64,000 nucleotides of DNA from the NCBI GenBank assembly GCA_016865505.2, contig AP025252.1, forward strand, positions 3,906,001 to 3,970,000, written 5' to 3'. Both the position numbers and the translations under genes were made by a program. Shown here piece after piece: positions 57,765 through 64,000 of the stretch (the first letter of the stretch is position 1; the number at the start of each line of letters is the position of its first letter). Below the pieces are notes generated by a model. That model worked only from the letters and a program-made list of their open reading frames with translations. It did no database searches and had not been told where the DNA came from. This stretch comes from Bryobacterales bacterium F-183. Its GTDB lineage: Bacteria > Acidobacteriota > Terriglobia > Bryobacterales > Bryobacteraceae.

Positions 57765-58820
57765 CTAACGGGCCATCTTCTTGAGTTCCGATTCCACCTG
57801 CTTGAAGCCGGCCGGAACCTCGAACTTGCTGGCGTCCACGGAAGCGGAGGACATCGAGTTGACGTCCATCAGCATTTCCATCATCACCGCCGGAACCATC
57901 GTTCCGCTGTTGGCGGACGCTTCGGCGGGTTTCGGCTCTTCCTGCTTCTTCTTCCGGCCAAAGCCGCCGATACCGGCCGCACCTAGGCCACCCAGGCGGC
58001 CGAGGCTGCGCGATGCCGCACTTTGAGCGGCGGAAGTTCCGGCTTCACGGGCGACATCGCCGCCGCTGATCTGCGGTCCGTTCTGCTGGCCTTCGGGCAC
58101 CATCACGGGCTGGCCGTCGATGGTGGTGGACATCCGGGTGACGCTTTGCACGGTGTAGCCGTCCATTTTCTGGAATTGCGCGGCGGCCTCGTACCAGCCT
58201 TTGCCCATCTGCGCCTGCACCATCGGGTTCAGGCCGCTGGCGCGACCGTAGCCAAGCTTTTCCGCCATACGCTTGGCGAACGCGTTCTGCTCCGCGATGC
58301 CGGGGACGGATTTGGCCACCCAGCAATCCATGACCATGCGGGTGCCGCTACGCTTGCCGGTCTTGGAGTCGGTAGCTTCGCCGTCCATGGTGAGGACGTA
58401 CTTGGTGGCGTCGAACCCGTTCACTTCTTTGCGTTCGCTGGTCGGATCCACCTTCACGGTCCACTTCATCTCGCCCTGGGCTTTGTTCTGCTGGGTCATC
58501 TGCTGCATTTTTTCCATGGCCTTATCCATGGCTTCGCGCATTTCGGCGAAGGTCATGACCGAGTATTCGCGCTTGGCGGTGTTGACTGTGGTGACGGTTT
58601 CTTTGTCGAGGTCGTAGATGGTGGTGGAATCCTTGGAAACCATAGCCATGCGGTTGCCCTTGAGCAGGGTGGTGCTGACCTGCGGTTCCTTGATTTTGCC
58701 GCCGACAAACGGAATGTTGGCGATGGATCCGCCAGTGACGCGGGTGGTTTGCTCCACCTGTACATCGGCCAGCAGCAGTCCGCCTGCCGCGGCCATGGTC
58801 ATCAAAGTCTTTTTGAACAT
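57765..58820 (-). CDS. Secreted protein of unknown function
   Basis: 351 aa with a signal peptide (MFKKTLMTMAAAGGLLLA). An internal domain (VTRVTGGSIANIPFVGGK ... DSTTIYDLDKETVTTVNTAKREYSVMTFAEMREAM) resembles periplasmic proteins with a repeated strand pattern. A Gly/Arg-rich low-complexity segment (GRLGGLGAAGIGGFGRKKK) follows about residue 275. No enzyme motif is evident. A GGGA ribosome-binding site precedes the ATG. Confidence 0.7.
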   Translation of the reverse strand: MFKKTLMTMAAAGGLLLADVQVEQTTRVTGGSIANIPFVGGKIKEPQVSTTLLKGNRMAMVSKDSTTIYDLDKETVTTVNTAKREYSVMTFAEMREAMDKAMEKMQQMTQQNKAQGEMKWTVKVDPTSERKEVNGFDATKYVLTMDGEATDSKTGKRSGTRMVMDCWVAKSVPGIAEQNAFAKRMAEKLGYGRASGLNPMVQAQMGKGWYEAAAQFQKMDGYTVQSVTRMSTTIDGQPVMVPEGQQNGPQISGGDVAREAGTSAAQSAASRSLGRLGGLGAAGIGGFGRKKKQEEPKPAEASANSGTMVPAVMMEMLMDVNSMSSASVDASKFEVPAGFKQVESELKKMAR

Positions 58821-58845
58821 ATTGGTCCCTAGTTATGTAAGCGCA

Positions 58846-58875
58846 TTGGCGTGGAAAACCGGCTCACGATAGAAT
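58846..58875 (+). promoter_or_regulatory. Putative promoter of the SDR gene
   Basis: TTGGCG (58846-58851), an 18-base spacer and TAGAAT (58870-58875), with the ATG 8 bases after the -10. The predicted leader is one or two bases. Confidence 0.45.
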
Positions 58876-58883
58876 GAGCGCTG

Positions 58884-59642
58884 ATGAATCCCCGTCCCCT
58901 TGAAGGTAAGGTAGCAGTCATTACCGGCGCGAGCCGTGGACTTGGCAAAGCGATGGCCGTCGCACTGGCTGAAGGCGGCGCCAAGTTGGCGCTGGTGGCT
59001 CGCGATGCAGCGAAGCTCGAAGAGACCAAAGCGGCTGTGGAAGCTGCCGGTTCTGTCGCCAAAGTGTTTTTGGCCGACGTAGCCAAGGAAGCCGATGTCC
59101 TGCGGATCGAAAAGGAGATCACCGCCGAGTTCGGCACGGTGAACATTCTGATCAATAACGCCGGCATCAACCTGCGCAAGCAGGTGCACGAGTTCACGCT
59201 CGAGGAATGGAACAGCGTGATGGATACCAACGTCACGAGCGTGTTTCTGATGTGCCGGTCTTTCGTGCCGGTGATGAAGGGGCAGGGGTACGGCCGCATC
59301 ATCAACATGACCTCGATCATGGCGCATGTGTCGCTGGCCGGGCGTACGGCATACTCGACGAGCAAGACCGCGCTGTTGGGCTTTACGCGTGCGCTGGCTT
59401 TGGAGTTGGCGCCGGAACAGATCACGGTGGTGGGCATCAGCCCCGGTCCGTTTGGGACGGAAATGAATACGCCGCTGATGAACAATCCGGAAGTGAACGC
59501 GATGTTTATGTCGAAGATCGCGCTGGGCCGTTGGGGGCGTGTCGAGGAAATCGGCAAGCTCGCGCTGTTCCTGTGTTCGGAAGACGCCGGATTCATTACG
59601 GGTACGGACATCCTGATTGACGGGGGCTGGTGTGCGCAGTAG
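58884..59642 (+). CDS. Short-chain dehydrogenase/reductase
   Basis: 252 aa classical SDR. NAD(P)-binding TGASRGLG, NNAG, catalytic Ser in NMTSIM and YSTSK are all present, with GGWCAQ at the end. Similar to 3-oxoacyl-ACP reductase/gluconate dehydrogenase-like SDRs; the substrate is not predictable. The following sugar-binding lipoprotein gene overlaps by 11 bases, which hints at a sugar or polyol substrate. Confidence 0.88.
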   Translation: MNPRPLEGKVAVITGASRGLGKAMAVALAEGGAKLALVARDAAKLEETKAAVEAAGSVAKVFLADVAKEADVLRIEKEITAEFGTVNILINNAGINLRKQVHEFTLEEWNSVMDTNVTSVFLMCRSFVPVMKGQGYGRIINMTSIMAHVSLAGRTAYSTSKTALLGFTRALALELAPEQITVVGISPGPFGTEMNTPLMNNPEVNAMFMSKIALGRWGRVEEIGKLALFLCSEDAGFITGTDILIDGGWCAQ

Positions 59643-60540
59643 CTTTATCGGCGCCGTTCTGGCCGGTTCGTTGCTGTTTTTGAGCGGCTGCCAGAAAGAC
59701 AGCAAGAAGACCATTGCTGTGATTCCCAAAGGGACGTCGCATCAGTTCTGGGTGTCCGTGCAGAACGGCGCGAAGAAGGCTGGCGTGGAATTCAACGTCG
59801 AGATCCTGTGGAGCGGGCCTCCGCAGGAGACGGACCACGGGCGGCAGTTGGAGATCTTTGATGCGATGATCAACCGTCATGTCGACGGCATCGCGGTAGC
59901 GGCCACCGAGCGCCGCGTGCTGAACCAGGCGCTGGATCGCGCGCAGCAGGCCGGGATTCCGGTGACCGTTTTTGATTCGGGCGTCGAGAGCGAGAAGTAC
60001 GTCAGCTTTGTCGCCACCAATAACTATGAGGCCGGTAAACTGGGCGCACGTGAACTGGGTAAATTGCTGGGCGGCAAGGGTAAGGTAGCGGTGATCATGA
60101 ACATCCCGGGTAGCGTGTCGACGGTGGATCGCGAACGTGGTTTCAATGATGCGATTGCCGCTGAGTTTCCGGGCATTAAAGTGGTGGCGACGCAGTTTGG
60201 CATGGCGGATCGCGCCAAGGCGATGAATGCTGCCGAGAACATTCTGACGGCGCACGCGGATCTGGCAGGGTTCTTTGCTTCGTCGGAGCCGAGTTCGGTG
60301 GGTATCTCGCAGGCTCTGAAGGGACGTCACCTGGTGGGCAAGGTGAAGTTTGTGGCGTTTGATTCGAGCGAATCCATGATCGAAGACATGAAGGCCGGCG
60401 TGATCGACGCGATGGTCGTTCAGGATCCCGCTAAGATGGGTTATGAGGCGGTTCGTACGGTGGTGGATGCAATTAGCGGCAAGACACCGCCCAAGCGCAT
60501 CGACCTGGATGCCAAGGTGATGCGCAAGGGCGACCTGTAG
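59632..60540 (+). CDS. Sugar-type periplasmic binding lipoprotein
   Basis: 302 aa. The signal ends in a lipobox (LLFLSGC). The mature protein has the LacI/RbsB-like fold: IAVIPKGTSHQFWVSVQNGAKKAG, HVDGIAVAATE, GIPVTVFDSGVESEKYVSFVATNNYEAG and QDPAKMGYEAV. Such proteins feed sugar ABC importers; no permease or ATPase gene is nearby. GTG 59632 is chosen because it starts the signal peptide; TTG 59617 is a longer alternative. Confidence 0.85.
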   Translation: MRSSFIGAVLAGSLLFLSGCQKDSKKTIAVIPKGTSHQFWVSVQNGAKKAGVEFNVEILWSGPPQETDHGRQLEIFDAMINRHVDGIAVAATERRVLNQALDRAQQAGIPVTVFDSGVESEKYVSFVATNNYEAGKLGARELGKLLGGKGKVAVIMNIPGSVSTVDRERGFNDAIAAEFPGIKVVATQFGMADRAKAMNAAENILTAHADLAGFFASSEPSSVGISQALKGRHLVGKVKFVAFDSSESMIEDMKAGVIDAMVVQDPAKMGYEAVRTVVDAISGKTPPKRIDLDAKVMRKGDL

Positions 60541-60544
60541 CGCG

Positions 60545-60913
60545 CTACTTCGCGTTGGGATCGTTCTGCATGGCCCCGTGGATGTTGCCTTCGGGGTCTT
60601 TGAAATACGCCAGCCAGCCGACGGAAGGTACGGGCATTTTGGGTACGACCACGGTGCCTCCGTTGGCGGCGACGGCATCGAGGGTCGCGTCCAGATTTTC
60701 CACGTCGAGCGTGTTGACCATGGGCTGGGCGGGATCGCGACGGGGCATAATGCCGCCGTTGATGCCGGGCGTGTCGGTGGGTCCTGTGGTGACCATCCAG
60801 TACGGCGTCGGGCCGTCCCACTTGTCGAACTTCCAACCGAAGACGGTGGAGAAAAAGTTCATGATCGTTTCCGGGTTGTTGGCCGGAATTTCAAAGTGAA
60901 CAGGTCTGTTCAT
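60545..60913 (-). CDS. VOC-family (glyoxalase-like) protein
   Basis: 122 aa. A betaalphabetabetabeta pattern is shown by PVHFEIPANNPETIMNFFSTVFGWKF, GGIMPRRD and YFKDPEGNIHGAMQ. Candidate metal ligands are His6, His near GNIHG and Glu near the ends, but the substrate is unknown. ATG 60913 overlaps the stop of the membrane protein gene by ATGA. It is convergent with the sugar-binding lipoprotein gene (4-base gap). Confidence 0.85.
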   Translation of the reverse strand: MNRPVHFEIPANNPETIMNFFSTVFGWKFDKWDGPTPYWMVTTGPTDTPGINGGIMPRRDPAQPMVNTLDVENLDATLDAVAANGGTVVVPKMPVPSVGWLAYFKDPEGNIHGAMQNDPNAK

Positions 60914-61278
60914 TGGGCTGAGCTTGCTCCTTGTGCTGGTGCGCCGCAGCGCTGCGTCAGGAAGCCGATGATGCCGCCCGTGATGAAGCCCGGCAACATG
61001 ATTTGCAGCCAAAAATGCGTACCGTCGGGTTGCGGCATGGCGGCAACGAGGAACGCGAGGAAGAGTCCTAAGGCCGCGCCCAGCAGAATGCCTTTCTTTT
61101 CCGATTGCACCTTACGTGCGTACCAACCGGCTACAAGGCCAACGATCATTCCTTTCATGGCCGACCCCATCATGATTTCGCCTAGCTGGGATCGTACTTG
61201 TGGCGTGAACCATGCGGTGGCGCCGTCGATCAGGCCTAAGACAATGCCTGCGATCAGGCCCGCTACTGGTTTGCTCAT
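60910..61278 (-). CDS. Small membrane protein of unknown function
   Basis: 122 aa with three or four helices: about 6-24 (GLIAGIVLGLIDGATAWF), 40-53, 64-80 (ILLGAALGLFLAFLVAAM) and 90-107 (LQIMLPGFITGGIIGFL). No family recognised. It is coupled with the VOC gene. Confidence 0.7.
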   Translation of the reverse strand: MSKPVAGLIAGIVLGLIDGATAWFTPQVRSQLGEIMMGSAMKGMIVGLVAGWYARKVQSEKKGILLGAALGLFLAFLVAAMPQPDGTHFWLQIMLPGFITGGIIGFLTQRCGAPAQGASSAQ

Positions 61279-61329
61279 TTCATCGAATCTCCCTTCCTGG
61301 AGTTCTTTTCCACGTTTGTGAGGGTTCCT

Positions 61330-62196
61330 TTACAGGAATCGTAAAAAATATACAGCGAACTTTACGATCAGGTAGGCGGCCATGAGTAGCAGTAAGGTTC
61401 TGTTGCGGCCTGCCCAACGGATGGTACTTTCGAGCGCCGTTTCGCGGTGTGCCGTGACGGGTTCGCGAACGACGTAACGCGAGATGTCGCGGTTGAGGTC
61501 GGCGACGGTAGCGTAGCGGTCGCTGGGGTTGGTTGCCATTGCCTTACTGGCGATGGATTGTAAGGGCGCCGCCAGGTTAGTGGGGAACATCCACTTGAGG
61601 ATGGCGCCTAATGAGTAGATGTCCGCGGCGGGTGTGGCTTGCTGGCCAGCGCCTTGCTCTGGCGCCATGAACATCGGGGTGCCGACCACCATGCCTCGCG
61701 GTTCTTGCTGACTTTTGGGCGAAAGGGCAACACCCCAATCCACAATGAATACCTCGCCGAAGTTGCCGATGATGATGTTTTCCGGCTTGAGATCGCGATG
61801 GATGACTTGCTGGTTGTGCGCGTAGGCGACGGTGTCGCAGATCTTCTGAAAGATGCGGAGGCGGTCAATTTCTGCGGTGTTTTGCGGGTCAAGACTGGCG
61901 CCGTCGACGTAGCGCATGACGTAGAAGTTGCGGCCGTCGGGGAGGATGCCGCCATCATGCACGGGTACGATGCCGGGGTGTTCGAGGCTGGCGGTGACTT
62001 GCGCTTCGATGCCGCTGCCGCGATCGACGACCTTGAGAGCCGCCTCCCGTTGGAGTTCGCGATCGAAAACGACGTAGACTGCGCCCATGCCTCCGCGGCC
62101 GGCCTCGCGAATGAGTTCGTAGCGGGTGCCGGTGAGGTCCGGAAGGTCCGCGACGGACTTGAGATGGGCGAGTACACGGTCGTTCAAGTAGCTCAT
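61330..62196 (-). CDS. Serine/threonine protein kinase with C-terminal membrane helix
   Basis: 288 aa. Kinase motifs: glycine loop REAGRGGMGAVY, Lys55 in AALKVV, HRDLKPEN with Asp135, DWG (residues 153-155) instead of DFG, and MAPEQ. A short tail leads to one helix (about 265-288) at the very C-terminus, with no extracytoplasmic sensor domain. Its ATG overlaps the sigma-factor stop by ATGA, so the two are made together. The kinase may phosphorylate the sigma factor, as in known kinase-linked ECF groups. Confidence 0.9.
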   Translation of the reverse strand: MSYLNDRVLAHLKSVADLPDLTGTRYELIREAGRGGMGAVYVVFDRELQREAALKVVDRGSGIEAQVTASLEHPGIVPVHDGGILPDGRNFYVMRYVDGASLDPQNTAEIDRLRIFQKICDTVAYAHNQQVIHRDLKPENIIIGNFGEVFIVDWGVALSPKSQQEPRGMVVGTPMFMAPEQGAGQQATPAADIYSLGAILKWMFPTNLAAPLQSIASKAMATNPSDRYATVADLNRDISRYVVREPVTAHRETALESTIRWAGRNRTLLLLMAAYLIVKFAVYFLRFL

Positions 62197-62867
62197 GAGA
62201 GGAGGTACTCGGCTTCGCGACGGAGTTCGGAATCGCTGGAGGTGATGCCGGAGAGGCGGGCGAGGAGGCAGCGTTTGAGTTCGCGGCGTGCGGCCGAGAG
62301 ATGGTTGGTGACGGTGGTGACGGGGATGTTGAGTTCGCGGGCGATGTCGTCGTAGGTGGGCCGTTGGTTGACGTCCGGCGCGAGGTCGTAGCGTTCGAAG
62401 ACGGCGAGGCGCGTCGGGTTGGTGTTCTGCCGGCGGAGGTCCGAGATGGCGAGTGAAAACATGTGGCGCTGCCATTCGCGATGGAAGATGTCTTCGGCGG
62501 AGTCCGCCGTGTCGGCGATCTCGTGTTCGGCTTCCGCAAAGTTGAAATTTCCACCGCGCTTGAGGCGTGTCGCGGCTTTGCGATGGTTTTGGATGTAGCC
62601 GTCGATGCAGGTTCGCAGGTAGGTGCGGAAGGCGGCTTTTGAGGGGTCGTACTTGCCGATGAGGCCGCGTTCGACGACGGAGGTAAAAAAGCCCTGGGCG
62701 AGGTCCTCCGCGTCGTCGATGTTCGCGTTCCACTTGAGGCGGATGTACTTGTAGGCGGGCTTCCAGTAGGCTTCGGCGATGGATTCGGCGGCTTGTTGGC
62801 GGAGTTCGAGGATGTCGCTTTGGGCGGCTTCTAGGATGGAGCGCCGGGTGGAGGGGAAGTTCGCCAA
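62193..62867 (-). CDS. ECF-type RNA polymerase sigma factor
   Basis: 224 aa from TTG 62867. Sigma-2 region (YKYIRLKWNANIDDAEDLAQGFF ... KAAFRTYLRTCIDGYIQNHRK) and sigma-4 region (TYDDIARELNIPVTTVTNHLSAARRELKR) are recognisable, with an acidic linker between. The N-terminal segment (residues about 1-35) is longer than in the simplest ECFs. The TTG start is chosen because a longer frame has no family-like residues and because TAAACT lies 10 bases upstream on the minus strand. No anti-sigma gene is adjacent; a kinase overlaps the 3' end. Confidence 0.82.
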   Translation of the reverse strand: MANFPSTRRSILEAAQSDILELRQQAAESIAEAYWKPAYKYIRLKWNANIDDAEDLAQGFFTSVVERGLIGKYDPSKAAFRTYLRTCIDGYIQNHRKAATRLKRGGNFNFAEAEHEIADTADSAEDIFHREWQRHMFSLAISDLRRQNTNPTRLAVFERYDLAPDVNQRPTYDDIARELNIPVTTVTNHLSAARRELKRCLLARLSGITSSDSELRREAEYLLS

Positions 62868-62902
62868 TGCAGAAATTAGTTTACTCTGTGGAAAGCAATA
62901 CG

Positions 62903-63112
62903 ATGACCAGCCGGAACGCTCTTCATGAACTTGTCGACTCACTGCCGGAGGCGGAGATCGCCACCGCGGAGCGCTTTTTGACGATCCTGTCAAAAGAGCC
63001 AATTGGTCCTGAGTTTGCAGACTCGATCCGGCGCGGTCTTGCGCAAGCGGACGCGGGCGACACAGTCGTGTGTCGAGACTATTCTGAAATGATCGACAAG
63101 TTGCTCGGTTGA
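62903..63112 (+). CDS. Small antitoxin of RelB/DUF2281-like type
   Basis: 69 aa from ATG 62903: TSRNALHELVDSLPEAEIATAERFLTIL, followed by an acidic tail with DAGDTVVCRDYSEMIDKLL. The N-terminal helix pattern is like antitoxins of the RelBE/DUF2281 group. It is divergent from the sigma-factor gene with 35 bases between starts. A RelE-like gene follows by 7 bases. Confidence 0.72.
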   Translation: MTSRNALHELVDSLPEAEIATAERFLTILSKEPIGPEFADSIRRGLAQADAGDTVVCRDYSEMIDKLLG

Positions 63113-63119
63113 CGCGAAA

Positions 63120-63365
63120 TTGCGATTTCCGTTTACCGCCGAGGCACGAACCCAACTACGGGCGATTGACCGTCCTGTGGCATTGCGCATACTGGAGAAC
63201 ATCGCTCGGTTCGGCGAATCGGGCGTTGGCGACGTGTCACCTCTGCACGGGGAGTGGCAAGGATGCTTTCGCCTACGCTGCGGGGACCATCGCGTCATAT
63301 TTCGTCGCATCGACGATGGAATCGAGATCATCGCTGTAGGGCACCGCTCCGAGATCTACAAGTAG
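63120..63365 (+). CDS. RelE/ParE-type toxin
   Basis: 81 aa beginning at TTG 63120. The family pattern is present: FTAEARTQLRAIDRPVALRILENIARFG, PLHGEWQGCFRLRCGDHRVIFRRIDDGIEIIAVGHRSEIY. RelE-type toxins cut mRNA at the ribosome; ParE-type ones target gyrase. Subfamily not resolved. With the gene just upstream it forms a toxin-antitoxin pair. Confidence 0.85.
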   Translation: MRFPFTAEARTQLRAIDRPVALRILENIARFGESGVGDVSPLHGEWQGCFRLRCGDHRVIFRRIDDGIEIIAVGHRSEIYK

Positions 63366-63405
63366 CGCCGCCGCCCGCGGGGGCAACAGTGATAGGCTCT
63401 ATCGC

Positions 63406-64000
63406 ATGAATCGTCGAGCTTTCCTCACTGCCGCGACTGCTGCGGGTACTGCTTTGGCTGCTGCTTCCTCTTCCACCAAGGTTCTGAAGAATATGGGGTC
63501 CGCGGGGCCAGGCTTGCGGGCTCGGATTCAGGCGGAGGGGAAGGCTTGGGACATTGTTGAGTACTGCCATGGGAAAGGGCTTGGGGCTGCTCATACGTCG
63601 TTGCCCGCCGATTTGAATCCTGCGGGAGTGGCGAAGATCCGGCAGCAGATCAACAAGTACGATATGCGGTTGACGGTGGGGCTGCGGACGCCTCGTACGG
63701 AGGCGGATATGCCGAAGTATGAAGCTGCGGTGAAGGCTGCGTCCGAGATGGATGGGCGTGTGGTTTGTGTACATGATTCGTTCAGCGGGCGGCGGTATGA
63801 GCAGTTCAAGAATGCCGCGGAGTATCACACGTTCTTCAATGCCTGTAAGAAGGGCGTGCAGATGGCGGAGCCGATTCTGCGGAAGTACAAAATGCCGCTG
63901 GCGATTGAGAATCACAAGGGGTGGCGGTCCGGTGAGTTGGCCGAGTGGGTGAAGGCCACGGGTAGCGAATACATTGGGGTTTGCCTCGATTTGGTGAACA
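63406..64000 (+). CDS. Tat-exported sugar phosphate isomerase/epimerase-like protein (partial)
   Basis: At least 198 aa, cut off by the window end. A Tat signal (MNRRAFLTAATAAGTALA) leads to a TIM-barrel: GKAWDIVEYCHGKGLGAAHTSL, LRTPRTEADMPKYEAAVKAA, and PLAIENHKGWRSGELAEW...YIGVCLDLVN, the metal-binding region of the AP-endonuclease 2/xylose isomerase-like superfamily. Codon choice is strikingly G-ending compared with + strand genes further left. An inverted repeat GATAG-GCT-CTATC (63391-63403) lies just before the start. Confidence 0.82.
   Translation, partial: MNRRAFLTAATAAGTALAAASSSTKVLKNMGSAGPGLRARIQAEGKAWDIVEYCHGKGLGAAHTSLPADLNPAGVAKIRQQINKYDMRLTVGLRTPRTEADMPKYEAAVKAASEMDGRVVCVHDSFSGRRYEQFKNAAEYHTFFNACKKGVQMAEPILRKYKMPLAIENHKGWRSGELAEWVKATGSEYIGVCLDLVN

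Noticed and set aside
62868-63155. Upstream extension of the sigma factor frame
   Set aside because: It overlaps the antitoxin and toxin genes on the other strand and has no sigma-like residues.

Overview
The window looks like a chromosomal segment of an Acidobacteriota bacterium, most likely of the Bryobacterales/Solibacter type. The evidence is GC-rich coding DNA, a fused FtsX-type ABC permease with a PadR regulator next to it (the acidobacterial 'ADOP' arrangement), an HpnC-type hopanoid enzyme, a PEP-CTERM protein, three PQQ-like beta-propeller proteins, an LpxD gene (Gram-negative outer membrane), and a MoxR/DUF58/VWA cluster. I saw no rRNA, tRNA, CRISPR array, insertion sequence or phage module. 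Most of the DNA is ordinary, densely packed chromosomal sequence.

Layout. 1-2.1 kb: end of a dehydrogenase, hpnC with a strong terminator, and a PEP-CTERM protein. 2.1-10.3 kb: a TolB-like/TPR protein, then a tightly coupled MoxR-DUF58-BatA-like-VWA operon. 10.3-18.3 kb (minus): guaA-lpxD-LOG-PP2C phosphatase-nnr-tsaE, ending in a DUF433/DUF5615 toxin-antitoxin pair. 18.4-25.2 kb: a serine hydrolase, then (minus) purS-glmS-yjbQ and two tandem PQQ-like proteins. 25.4-34.9 kb: an outer-membrane-type protein, the ADOP permease with PadR, a GMC oxidoreductase, secreted proteins (two with a possible TIMP/NTR-like N-terminus) and a third PQQ-like protein. 35.0-37.2 kb: an operon of an inactive trypsin-like protein, an intact one and a LuxR-type regulator, followed by a CDGSH protein. 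37.4-48.1 kb: GH88, tgt-yajC-secD-secF and tonB-exbB-exbD-exbD-TPR lipoprotein. 48.2-51.1 kb: a RelA/SpoT enzyme and a DUF971 protein. 51.1-58.8 kb (minus): yebC-ruvC-hypothetical-TlpA-like-deoB-tpiA-lipoprotein-PhzF, which reads as one long operon, plus a secreted protein behind a terminator. 58.9-64 kb: an SDR and a sugar-binding lipoprotein, a VOC protein and a membrane protein, an ECF sigma/Ser-Thr kinase pair, a RelBE-like pair, and the start of a Tat-exported TIM-barrel protein.

The most unusual features are outside or across the genes. The 242-base gap between secD and secF has two perfect ten-base inverted repeats in pseudoknot topology, with an internal hairpin and a competing hairpin, then a second long-range stem ending ten bases before the secF start. 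Many first-in-unit genes have a -10-like hexamer 5-12 bases before the start codon and no Shine-Dalgarno sequence, which suggests leaderless or nearly leaderless mRNAs. The tetramer GTAC appears far more often than composition predicts in several stretches. The pseudo-protease/protease/regulator operon and the kinase-sigma pair are the best protein-level candidates for an undescribed system. All functions are inferred from sequence read by eye; no database search was run.
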